Origin: Candidatus Gribaldobacteria bacterium
GTDB lineage: Bacteria; Patescibacteriota; Minisyncoccia; Minisyncoccales; CG1-02-41-26
DNA length: 38,175 nt
Assembly (NCBI GenBank): GCA_026396705.1
Contig: JAPLWE010000036.1
Span: forward strand, 1 to 38,175
Direction: 5' to 3'
Shown here in pieces: positions 9,062-17,716 of this stretch. Under the pieces are notes generated by a model. The model did no database searches. It was not told where the DNA came from and saw nothing but the letters and a program-made list of their open reading frames with translations. Each line of letters starts with the position of its first letter. The first letter of the stretch is position 1. The translations under genes were made by a program, and so were the position numbers.

Positions 9062-10873
9062 TTAGTCTTTGAGCATTTCTAAGAAAACTTTAGGCGGGAT
9101 TCTCACTTGACCCTTGCTTTGCAATTCTTTTTTGCCTTTTTTCTGGATATCCAAAAGCTTTCTTTTACGAGTAACATCTCCTCCATAAAGCGGAGCAGTA
9201 ACATCTTTACGACGAGCTGAAATACTTTCGCGGGCTATTATTTTACTACCCACTGTTGCTTGTAAGCTCACTAAAAATTGCTGAGAAGGTAAAACATCTT
9301 TAAGTTTTAGTAAAAACTTTCTGCTGATCTCATAAGCCTTTCCTTTTGGCACAATTCTAGAAAAGGGCTCACAAAGCTCATTAGCTATTAAAATATCAAG
9401 TTTTACTAGATCATTACTACGATACCCCGTCTGTTCAAAGCTAAATGAGCCATAACCCTCGGTAATGGTTTTCATTTTATCATAAAAATCACCGCTAATA
9501 ATTTCTCTTAAAGGAGCTTGCGCTATTAAAATTGACTTCTGAATAGTTAAAAACTTCGTTTCTTGCAAAGAAATATCAAAATTCTGCAGAATTGGAAAAA
9601 GCTGACTGATATAATTATTAGGAGTGATAATTTCTAAATTTACCCAGGGTTCACTAGCTTCTTGAATAACAGTTTCTTCAGGCCAAAGCGAAGGCGAAGA
9701 AATCATTGAGCTCTGACCGTTTTTAGTAATTACCTTAAAAATAACTTGTGGCGCCGTTGTGACCAATTCTAAGTCAAATTCTGCCTTAAGGCGTCGAACA
9801 GTAATCTCGGCGTGCAAGGAACCCAGAAAGCCTACCTTAAAACCTCTACCTAAAGCCATTTTAGAATCAGTGGCAAAAATTAAAGCTGGGTCGCTTAAGC
9901 GTAATTTTTCTAAACTATCTTTAAGGCGGTCAAAATCATCGGCATTATAAGGAAACAAACTTAAATAAAGAACGGGTTGTGGCTCTTTATATCCAGCCAA
10001 GGGTTCCCCCGCCTCATAACGATATCCGATATCAGCAATTCCTGTAATGGTTTCGCCTACTTTAACTTTAGCTGGCACTTTAATGCCAGTTTTTATATAG
10101 CCAATGTCGCCTGGCCCCAAAAAGGGCGTAGCAACAAGATGAGGTATAAAATAACCAACCTCTTTACTTTCACATTGATAGTCAGCCCGAACAAAGGTTA
10201 TTTTATCTCCAGCAGTTATCTTCCCCTCAAAAACACGCACATAAGCTATCACTCCCGAAAAAGGGTCGTATTTAGAATCAAACACCAAGGCCTTTAGTGG
10301 TTTATTGATATCCGATACCAAGGGACAAGGCACTTTTTCAATAACTGCTCGCAAAAGCGTCTCAACATTTTCGCCTGTTTTGCCAGAAATTAAAAATATT
10401 TCCTCGGGATTAATATTAAGCACTTCAGCTAATTCCTGTCTAGTTTGCTCAACACGAGCTTGAGGTAAATCAATTTTATTAACAGCGCCAATAATTATCA
10501 AGCCCTGCTTTTGCGCTTGGCTTAAATTATGAAGCGTTTGAGCTTGTATGCCCTTAACCGCATCAACCAGTAATAAAGCGCCCTCTACGCAAGCCAATGC
10601 TCGAGATATTTCATACGAGAAATCAATGTGGCCAGGAGTATCAATTAAATTAAGGATATAACTGTTGCCTCCCGCTTGATAGTTAAGGCGAACTGGGTGC
10701 ATTTTTATAGTAATCCCCTTTTCGCGTTCTAAAGCCATTGAATCTAAAAACTGTTCTTTCATTTTATCCTTGCTGATTGTGCCGGTAATTTCTAAAAGCC
10801 TATCCGCTAAAGTGGACTTGCCATGATCGATGTGACTGATTATCACAAAGTTGCGCATATTATCTCTTTCCAT
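9062..10873 (-). CDS. lepA: Elongation factor 4 (LepA)
   Basis: MRNFVIISHIDHGKSTLADRLLE, DTPGHIDF, NKIDLP, C-terminal YGGDVTRKRKLLDIQKKGKKEL. True start likely ATG at 10873 or 10858; the listed N-terminal extension reads repeat sequence. Confidence 0.93.
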   Translation of the reverse strand: MERDNMRNFVIISHIDHGKSTLADRLLEITGTISKDKMKEQFLDSMALEREKGITIKMHPVRLNYQAGGNSYILNLIDTPGHIDFSYEISRALACVEGALLLVDAVKGIQAQTLHNLSQAQKQGLIIIGAVNKIDLPQARVEQTRQELAEVLNINPEEIFLISGKTGENVETLLRAVIEKVPCPLVSDINKPLKALVFDSKYDPFSGVIAYVRVFEGKITAGDKITFVRADYQCESKEVGYFIPHLVATPFLGPGDIGYIKTGIKVPAKVKVGETITGIADIGYRYEAGEPLAGYKEPQPVLYLSLFPYNADDFDRLKDSLEKLRLSDPALIFATDSKMALGRGFKVGFLGSLHAEITVRRLKAEFDLELVTTAPQVIFKVITKNGQSSMISSPSLWPEETVIQEASEPWVNLEIITPNNYISQLFPILQNFDISLQETKFLTIQKSILIAQAPLREIISGDFYDKMKTITEGYGSFSFEQTGYRSNDLVKLDILIANELCEPFSRIVPKGKAYEISRKFLLKLKDVLPSQQFLVSLQATVGSKIIARESISARRKDVTAPLYGGDVTRKRKLLDIQKKGKKELQSKGQVRIPPKVFLEMLKD

Positions 10874-10885
10874 AAAATAAAATGT

Positions 10886-10923
10886 AGGACTTATGGTGAT
10901 GTTAGGGGCTCGGAGAGTTAGTT
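10886..10923 (+). repeat. Left-end fragment F of the dispersed element
   Basis: GGACTTATGGTGATGTTAGGGGCTCGGAGAGTTAGTTT. Confidence 0.88.
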
Positions 10924-12585
10924 TAATTGTAGCTTTTTTTTCAAAAAAGTTAATAGCTCTTTGCATAAAATAATCGGCTCTTTAACGCCCAATAGCCAAC
11001 AAGTTGTCAGGTAAACTGCTCCGGAAAACACAACCGTTAAAAACGCCTGCAAAAATATGCCCAAAACTGTATTAACAATTAAAAATGCTGCGCCTACCCT
11101 CAAAAAAATATAAGCGCTTGCCGACATTATCAAACAAGCCAGTAAAATTTTTATAATAAAAGAACGATCAAACAATGATTTGCCAGAAATATTTATTTTT
11201 CTTTGCAAACTATTTGATAACCAAAAAAATTGAATAATGGTGGAGAAAGATAAGGCCAGTGGCAAGGCTAAAATTGATAAATTATCTATGCCTTTTAGCT
11301 TAAACAAAAAAGAGAAAAAATTAGCAATCGCTTGATGGCTTGCTAGTAATTTCACCAATAACCACGCTGAAAGCAAGTTCAATAAAACCGACCAAACAGC
11401 AATTTTTACAGGTGTTTTGGTGTCATGTAAAGCATAAAACGCTCTAGCTAAAAGAGGAATCAAGCAAGCGGCAAAAATAGACAAGGAAAAAATTCCCAAA
11501 GCAGCCGCCGTCAAACGAGTTTCCCACCAGCCGAAGTAACCAGAGGCAGTTAACTGCGTGCCGTATAAAATTCTAATGATTTGCGCTCTTAAAATAAACA
11601 TCAAGCAACTTACTGGCGCAACGCATAAAATAACTTTTCTCAATACAGGCGAAATTGCGCTAAAAAACTTATCTTTATTGCCAGCAGCCGCATAACGGGA
11701 AAGAATTGGAAAAATAACAGCCGCAAATGGCACGCCAATCAAGCTCACTGGCACACCATAAAGATTGTTTGATAAATTAAAAATCTTGATAGAGCCAACC
11801 GCCAACATAGAGGCAATAGCAGTAAGTATTACTAAATTTAATTGATAGGCGGCCGATCCAAAAACGCGTGGTGTCATTAGCTTAAAAATTTTCCGCAATT
11901 CAGATGAGCGAAAATCAATTAATAACCGTGGGCTAAATCCCATTCTTAAAAGAGGGGGCACTTGAATTAAAAGATGCATCCCAGCCCCTAAAACAACCCC
12001 CCAAGCCAATCCCAAAAGCCCCATTTTTGGGAAAAAAAACAAAAGCCCAATAATAATACCCAAATTATAAAACAAAGGAGCCAATGAAAAAGCGACAAAA
12101 AAATTAAAATACTGCAAAACAGAAGAAAAAATCGCTGAAACGCCCAGGGCAATCGGACTGAAAAACATTATTCTAACTAAAGCGACGGTTTGCAACTTTT
12201 GTGGCAAAGAAAAGCCCGGCGCTATAACTTTGACGATTAGGGGCGCGAAAATAGCTAACAAAACAGATAAAATTACCAAGAATAAACCAAAAACAGTAAA
12301 AACATTATTAAACAAACGACGGGCTTCTGTCTGACTATTCTGAAAGGAATGAGCAAAAACCGGCAAAAAAGCCGCCACCACTCCCCCTGTAATTAAAAGC
12401 CCATAAACAAAATCAGGAATACGAAAAGCAGCCCAATAAACATCCGCTTGAGCATTACTTAAAAAGTTAGCCAATAGATTATCTCTTAAAATAGCTAAGC
12501 CATACCCTAAAAAAGTAGCAATTGAAACAAAAAAGACCGCTTTGTTAACGGTATGAGTTTGAAAATTTAAAATTTTCTTTAACAT
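10918..12585 (-). CDS. murJ: MurJ/MviN-family lipid II flippase
   Basis: Multi-TM protein with MviN features (LRDNLLANFLSNAQADVYWAAFRIPDFVYGLL...). ATG at 12585 preferred over the TTG at 12591. Confidence 0.88.
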   Translation of the reverse strand: MLKKILNFQTHTVNKAVFFVSIATFLGYGLAILRDNLLANFLSNAQADVYWAAFRIPDFVYGLLITGGVVAAFLPVFAHSFQNSQTEARRLFNNVFTVFGLFLVILSVLLAIFAPLIVKVIAPGFSLPQKLQTVALVRIMFFSPIALGVSAIFSSVLQYFNFFVAFSLAPLFYNLGIIIGLLFFFPKMGLLGLAWGVVLGAGMHLLIQVPPLLRMGFSPRLLIDFRSSELRKIFKLMTPRVFGSAAYQLNLVILTAIASMLAVGSIKIFNLSNNLYGVPVSLIGVPFAAVIFPILSRYAAAGNKDKFFSAISPVLRKVILCVAPVSCLMFILRAQIIRILYGTQLTASGYFGWWETRLTAAALGIFSLSIFAACLIPLLARAFYALHDTKTPVKIAVWSVLLNLLSAWLLVKLLASHQAIANFFSFLFKLKGIDNLSILALPLALSFSTIIQFFWLSNSLQRKINISGKSLFDRSFIIKILLACLIMSASAYIFLRVGAAFLIVNTVLGIFLQAFLTVVFSGAVYLTTCWLLGVKEPIILCKELLTFLKKKLQLN

Positions 12586-12612
12586 TGACAAAAATTAAAT
12601 GCTTGTTATAAT
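12585..12612 (+). promoter_or_regulatory. Sigma70-type promoter of rnpB
   Basis: TTGACA (12585-12590), 16-bp spacer, TATAAT (12607-12612), about 8 nt before the mapped 5' end of rnpB. Confidence 0.85.
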
Positions 12613-12619
12613 TAAAATG

Positions 12620-13102
12620 CCTTAGCAAATTAAGCAACTGCTGTGTTTATAATAACAAATTATGAGCACAGAGGAAAGTCCGAACTCCCCCAAGCGTATA
12701 ATTTATGCGTTTGGAGCAAGGTAGTGGGTAACACCCGCACGCGGTAACGCGAGAGTTGCGAGCAGAGACGCTCCAAGCTGAAAAGCAAAGAGCACCAAGA
12801 AATTTTCTTGGTGAATCTCGAGGGAAACCTTGAGGGTGAAACGGCTAAATACTTACCTGGGAGCAAGAGCAAACCAGACAGGAAATGCAGAGGTCGAAAA
12901 TACCGAGGGCAGACCTCCCTTAAACTGAATATTATATTTATTCAAATTAGAGGAGGTCTGCCCTCGGTATTTTTGACCCGACCTCTGCATTTCCTGTCTG
13001 GAAAAGTAGCTCGCATGACCCTAACAGCAATGTTAGGGCTAGATAAATGGTTGCACTCTGCTTTAAGCAGAGCACAGAATTCGGCTTACAAATTTGCTAA
13101 GG
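12620..13102 (+). ncRNA. rnpB: RNase P RNA
   Basis: GAGGAAAGTCCGAACTCC core, late motif 'GCTAGATAAATGG', 3' 'CACAGAATTCGGCTTA'. P1: CCTTAGCAAATT (12620-12631) pairs with AATTTGCTAAGG (13091-13102), then TTTTTT. Confidence 0.93.
12874..13001 (+). repeat. Long inverted repeat (extra hairpin) inside rnpB
   Basis: CCAGACAGGAAATGCAGAGGTCG.AAAATACCGAGGGCAGACCTCC (12874-12918) pairs with 12952-13001, interrupted by one ~5-nt bulge; AT-rich loop. Confidence 0.95.
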
Positions 13103-13541
13103 TTTTTTGTTTATTTTTTTGATCAAGCGCTTCATTAACCAAGTGGTCAGCTGCGCTGTTTTGTTCACGAGGTATCGCCACAAAATTAACAATTGAAAAA
13201 TCAATCAATAAATTCCAAGCCTCTAGAAATAGTGGCTGGATTTTTTCGCCATTTATTTTATAGCGATGAGATAATTGACGCACTAAAAGCTCTGAATCTG
13301 ACCTTACCTCAAAAACATACTGCTTAAGATTCTCTTTACCAAAAATCTGCTTGGCTTTTTTCAAAGCAAAAATTAAACCGCCATATTCGGCTTCATTATT
13401 GGTGGCAATGCCCATAGTTTCCCCGTAGCTCTTAATAACAACCCCATTCTCGCGACTAAAAACAACGCCAAAAGCAGCTGGTCCGGGATTGCCCCTTGAG
13501 CCACCATCAATATTAATTATTATTTTTTCCATACATTTCAT
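13086..13541 (-). CDS. RNase HI-like protein
   Basis: IINIDGGSRGNPGPAAFGVV...NNEAEYGGLIFAL...RSDSELLVRQL: RNase H catalytic motifs. Start may be the ATG at 13532. Confidence 0.88.
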   Translation of the reverse strand: MKCMEKIIINIDGGSRGNPGPAAFGVVFSRENGVVIKSYGETMGIATNNEAEYGGLIFALKKAKQIFGKENLKQYVFEVRSDSELLVRQLSHRYKINGEKIQPLFLEAWNLLIDFSIVNFVAIPREQNSAADHLVNEALDQKNKQKTLANL

Positions 13542-14682
13542 TAAAATATTTTTCTAAACATTTTTTTAAGTCATCTACATTCTCGCTACTCACCGTGAAC
13601 CCCGCGGCTGGCGGATGACCGCCATACATCAAAAGCAATGAAGCGCAACTTTTTAAGGCCACCACAGCGTCTATATTTTTTGGCACACGCACAGAGCCGC
13701 GGCATTTCTGAATATCTCTCTTAAAAATAAAAGTTGGTTTTTTATATTTATTGCAAATCCGTGAAGCAATCGCCCCAGAAAAAACCCTCTGCCATGACTC
13801 ATCTCCCTCAAAGATAATTGGCGAGAGAGATTGTTGGGCTCTTTGAGAAACGATTTCCGTAATTTCATAGATTTCTTGATTGCGCTTATCAGCTTCGCTT
13901 AAAAGCTTTTTAGCTAAAACCATAGCCTCTTCTTGAGAAGCGGTCTTTAGTAGAAGATAACATTCGGTAAGATGGTTAGTTACTGGGGAGATGTTAAGAA
14001 TAAGCGATAACTTTTTAAAAATTTCCCGGGCTGAACTTTCGCCAAGAACAGCTACCTGTATCATCGCTTTTAAGCCCGGTCTTTGGGTTTGCTTAATAGT
14101 GGCGGCTCCTTTGCCCACTAAAACTGCGTTTAAGTCTTCCTCGGGCATCATGTCAGCGATAGTGCCTAAAGCCGCTAACTCGGCAAAGCTTTGCTCTAAA
14201 AAACTGCTGAAGTTTTTGCCTAATAAAAACTGACTCAACCGATAAACCAAACAAACAGTAGTTAGCTTTTTGAAAGGATAATGGTCGCCTTTTTGCTTGG
14301 GATCAATAATTAAATCGGCCTTAGGTAGGGCATCTAAAATCTCATGATGATCAATAACAATAGTTGTAAAGCCCATGGCTTTAGCGATAAGTAATTCTTC
14401 AAAATTGCCAATACCGCAATCCACTACTATTAACAAAGCTGGGGCGTGCACCTTGAGCGCTTGCAAGGCCTGCTTATTAAGACCATAATCAGAGCTTTCC
14501 CATTCAGAAAAATAAACAAGCAAATCAGCTGTGGGATTAACATTTCTGATCGCTTCTTCAAGCAATAAAGCCGAGGTTGAGCCATCTAAATCAGCGTCGC
14601 CAAAAATAACAATCTTGCCATTTTTAGCAAGTGTTTTTTTAATTAAGTCAGCCGCTTTTTTTAAGTTTTTTATTTCTTTCAT
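13513..14682 (-). CDS. RecJ-like DHH/DHHA1 phosphoesterase
   Basis: FGDADLDGSTSALLL, VVDCGIG, VIDHHE, ALGTIADMMP, C-terminal MYGGHPPAAGFTVSSEN. Confidence 0.88.
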   Translation of the reverse strand: MKEIKNLKKAADLIKKTLAKNGKIVIFGDADLDGSTSALLLEEAIRNVNPTADLLVYFSEWESSDYGLNKQALQALKVHAPALLIVVDCGIGNFEELLIAKAMGFTTIVIDHHEILDALPKADLIIDPKQKGDHYPFKKLTTVCLVYRLSQFLLGKNFSSFLEQSFAELAALGTIADMMPEEDLNAVLVGKGAATIKQTQRPGLKAMIQVAVLGESSAREIFKKLSLILNISPVTNHLTECYLLLKTASQEEAMVLAKKLLSEADKRNQEIYEITEIVSQRAQQSLSPIIFEGDESWQRVFSGAIASRICNKYKKPTFIFKRDIQKCRGSVRVPKNIDAVVALKSCASLLLMYGGHPPAAGFTVSSENVDDLKKCLEKYFNEMYGKNNN

Positions 14683-14697
14683 AAGTGGAGTTTACAA

Positions 14698-14764
14698 TGA
14701 TGTTAGGGGCTCGGACAACTAATTTCAAAGAGACGCTCACTCGCTCCAGCGGCTGTAAGTCATA
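14698..14764 (+). repeat. Truncated copy E of the dispersed element (left arm plus right terminal 'GTAAGTCAT')
   Basis: ATGATGTTAGGGGCTCGGACAACTAATTTCAAAGAGACGCTCACTCGCTCCAGCGGCT|GTAAGTCAT. Confidence 0.88.
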
Positions 14765-14769
14765 TTATA

Positions 14770-15951
14770 TTAATAAAGACCAAGGGCTTCCAAGCCGGGG
14801 AGTTTTTCGCCAGCTAAAAAGTCTAACATCGCTCCCCCGCCAGTAGAAATAAAAGAAAAATTGTCAGTTAAATTAAACTTTCTTAAGGCCGCCACTGTTT
14901 CCCCTCCGCCAGCCAGCTTTAGCGAGGCGCGGGATTTGGCAATAGCCAAGGCAACATCTCTGGTGCCATGACTAAATGGCTCAACTTCAAACAGTCCCAA
15001 TGGCCCCGCCCAAAAAACTGTTTGAGCTTGAGCTATAATCTCTTTATAAACATTAACTGTTTCTGGGCCAATGTCAAAAATATCTTCATCTCGCCTAACA
15101 CTTGCCGGGCCAGTTTGCCTAATAATCCCCTGGCCACTTTGATCGCAAGACGCCAAAACATCTAATGGTAAATAAATCTTTTGGTCAGTAAGATTAATTT
15201 CTTTGACCATTTCAATTTCTTCAACTGGCAATAAAGGATGACTTGGCCATAGGCCCTTAGCTGATAATATTGTATTAGCGGTCTCGCCAGCTAGAAGCAA
15301 ATAATCCGCCATTGCTAAAAATTCTTTAATTACTTTAAGTTTTGACTCTGTTTTATTGCCACCAATTAAAACCACTAGGGGGCGGGGCGGATTTTGCAAA
15401 ATTTGTGAAAGAAAATTGAATTCTTTAGTTAATTCTGGTCCAGCCAAACAAGGCAACTCTTTAGCTAAAGCCACTATTGAGGCATGAGCGCGATGGCAAA
15501 CACTAAAGGCTTCATTAACGAAAACATCTCCCAAACTAGCTAATTGTTTGGCAAATTTAAGCGAGTTCTGTTCTTCTCCCTTATCAAATCTTAAATTTTC
15601 TAAAAGCAAAATTTCGCCAGGCTTCATTTTCTTGACCATTTGTCGAACAAAACGGCCTTTATTCTTTTTGCTAAACAAAACTTTTTCATGAAGAAGCTCA
15701 CTCAATCTTTGACCAATTGGTTTTAGGGTTAATTGTTTTTTTCTTTTTCTTTTATTTTTAATACTCTGTGGCTCGCCTAGGTGACTAATAAGAATAATAA
15801 TAGCCCCAGCTTTTCTTAAAAAAAAGATAGTAGAAAGAGCCCTTTGTAGACGAAAATCATCTAAGATTTTTCCTTGAGAATCCAGCGGCACGTTAAAATC
15901 ACACCGCAAAAGAACTTTTTTACCAAAAAAATTAAAATCTTGAAAGCTCAT
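14770..15951 (-). CDS. pgk: Phosphoglycerate kinase
   Basis: KKVLLRCDFNVPLDSQGKILDDFRLQ, LISHLGEP, LLENLRFDKGEE, FISTGGGAMLDFLAGEKLPGLEAL. Start ATG at 15951 preferred. Confidence 0.94.
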   Translation of the reverse strand: MSFQDFNFFGKKVLLRCDFNVPLDSQGKILDDFRLQRALSTIFFLRKAGAIIILISHLGEPQSIKNKRKRKKQLTLKPIGQRLSELLHEKVLFSKKNKGRFVRQMVKKMKPGEILLLENLRFDKGEEQNSLKFAKQLASLGDVFVNEAFSVCHRAHASIVALAKELPCLAGPELTKEFNFLSQILQNPPRPLVVLIGGNKTESKLKVIKEFLAMADYLLLAGETANTILSAKGLWPSHPLLPVEEIEMVKEINLTDQKIYLPLDVLASCDQSGQGIIRQTGPASVRRDEDIFDIGPETVNVYKEIIAQAQTVFWAGPLGLFEVEPFSHGTRDVALAIAKSRASLKLAGGGETVAALRKFNLTDNFSFISTGGGAMLDFLAGEKLPGLEALGLY

Positions 15952-15952
15952 A

Positions 15953-17254
15953 CTACACTGGTAAATTAGGTGGCGGGCCGAATTTTTTGGCCATAATGCG
16001 TGGCACGCCAGCCGGCAAATTAGCCGCATTACTAGGAAAGTGAAAAATAGTGGCAATTTCCTCGGCATTAAGCAACATATTACCCGGCCCCCACATTTCA
16101 GGAAACATCGGCGGAAGACGCCTCACATAAAGGTCAAAAATTTTCTTCTTACGAGTATAAACCCGCCGTTTGCGGAAAAAATAATGGATTTTAGTTTTTT
16201 CTTTACTCCAATCCCTCATACTTTGCATATCATTGCCAAAGTGCACCAAATATGAACGAGGTATTCTCTTGTTGGGACTAACATAAGCGTCTTTAGTATA
16301 GATATATACCGAGCGCATAAAAACCTTAAAGCCCAGCTGGCTAATTTTGGTCTCAACCGCGGCTAATTTTTCTCTTTCGCCGGGAGTTAACTTCATTTCC
16401 GGCGGAATAATTGATTCGGCCTTGGCTTCGTCTGAATAAGGTTGTTTGCCTAAAACAGCCAGCTTGATAGTTTCACCAATCATTGATTGACGAGGCGCCT
16501 TTTCACCTCGCCGGGCAATCTTGTCAGCCAATGCCCGGCCTTCATCAAGCCAAGGTATATCATTATTACTGATAGGCGTTAAATTTATCTGATACCACAA
16601 TTGTTCGCCTTCTTTTAACTTAACCATTGCCTCCATTAGGTTGGAAAAAGGGTCAAGCTTTTTTTCTTGATCAACTTCTTCTGGCCTGATTTCAAAATAT
16701 TTATATGTCTTGATAGGATAAGAATAAGGCTTGGAGGTAGTTAAATACTCTCCATAAAGATCATAGGTATCATTAGGAATGTCTTGTGAAATATTTTGCG
16801 TGTAATCTTCTACTTCAAAAATTTCAATTTCTGGATAATGCGTATGAAAAATAGACGAAACAAAATCTTTTTGATCTTTTAAGATACGCATATAAAAATG
16901 CACCTGTCCCTCAATGCTAACAATTTCAAAAGTAAGCCAAAACGGCCCGCCAATCATTTCGCCTTCACACCAGCGTTCTCGCCAATTAGCGCCATCATAG
17001 ATTGGCCACAAAGCGGTAATGATATCCTCCATAGCTAGATAGGGCTTTAGGACTTCGCCTGGCGGAATCAATTCTAATAAAATCCATTTTTCTTCTTTAT
17101 ACCAAACTTCCCAGCGAATCCACCAAAAGTGGAAAAATCGAGCGGGAAAATAAAAAATAAACGGTAGTATTAACCACCACCAAGTTAAGAAAAAGGCCCA
17201 AGCTAGTGAGAGTATAATGCCTATAAATGAATCATAGAAACCAACAACTGTCAT
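15953..17254 (-). CDS. Membrane-associated protein of unknown function
   Basis: N-terminal hydrophobic W-rich helices followed by a long soluble region; possibly a conserved CPR family but not identifiable by eye. Confidence 0.7.
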   Translation of the reverse strand: MTVVGFYDSFIGIILSLAWAFFLTWWWLILPFIFYFPARFFHFWWIRWEVWYKEEKWILLELIPPGEVLKPYLAMEDIITALWPIYDGANWRERWCEGEMIGGPFWLTFEIVSIEGQVHFYMRILKDQKDFVSSIFHTHYPEIEIFEVEDYTQNISQDIPNDTYDLYGEYLTTSKPYSYPIKTYKYFEIRPEEVDQEKKLDPFSNLMEAMVKLKEGEQLWYQINLTPISNNDIPWLDEGRALADKIARRGEKAPRQSMIGETIKLAVLGKQPYSDEAKAESIIPPEMKLTPGEREKLAAVETKISQLGFKVFMRSVYIYTKDAYVSPNKRIPRSYLVHFGNDMQSMRDWSKEKTKIHYFFRKRRVYTRKKKIFDLYVRRLPPMFPEMWGPGNMLLNAEEIATIFHFPSNAANLPAGVPRIMAKKFGPPPNLPV

Positions 17255-17272
17255 AGATTATTTTCTTAGTAG

Positions 17273-17443
17273 GGCTTGCGCTAATGTTTGGGACTCGGAG
17301 AGTTAGTTTCAAGGAGACGCTCACTCGCTCCGGCGGCTCGTTCGCTTAGTTTTCGGCCTTATTTTCCGCCAGTAAGCGGAACCAAGCAAATAGGCCTCAA
17401 AATACTCCTTGAAACTAACTTCCTCGCCCCAAACGCGCAAGCC
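17273..17443 (+). repeat. Dispersed palindromic element, full copy A
   Basis: GGCTTGCGCTAATGTTTGGGACTCGGAGAGTTAGTTTCAAGGAG...CTCCTTGAAACTAACTTCCTCGCCCCAAACGCGCAAGCC with internal hairpins. Confidence 0.95.
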
Positions 17444-17451
17444 TTAAAAGA

Positions 17452-17676
17452 TTATTTTCCGTAAATGTAAAAAAATAAATAAACCAAAGTAAAAATCAAA
17501 ACACAAAACGAAAAAACATTGAATATATGCAGGGCGGCTACTTGAATGCCGGTCATAACATTCTGACGATTAACCACATCACGATTAGTCCATAAGAAAC
17601 AAAGGTAAGCGAAGACAGCAAAAATAACTAAGCCCAGGCCAATTAAAAGATATACCCAAAAAGATAGTAAAGCCAT
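17452..17676 (-). CDS. Small two-TM membrane protein
   Basis: 74 aa, two hydrophobic segments. Confidence 0.6.
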   Translation of the reverse strand: MALLSFWVYLLIGLGLVIFAVFAYLCFLWTNRDVVNRQNVMTGIQVAALHIFNVFSFCVLIFTLVYLFFYIYGK

Positions 17677-17683
17677 ATAATTA

Positions 17684-17716
17684 AAAAACTCTATAATTTA
17701 ATTATAGAGTTTTTTA
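17684..17716. terminator. Symmetrical intrinsic terminator
   Basis: AAAAAACTCTATAATT-T-AATTATAGAGTTTTTT. Confidence 0.75.

Noticed and set aside
9062-10966. N-terminal extension of LepA starting at 10966
   Set aside because: It reads repeat fragment F and the murJ 3' end; canonical LepA begins at MRNFVIISHIDHGKS (ATG 10873 or 10858).
12660-13122. ORFs 12660..12872 (-) and 12808..13122 (+)
   Set aside because: They lie within rnpB; the RNA signature and P1/promoter/terminator layout explain the sequence.
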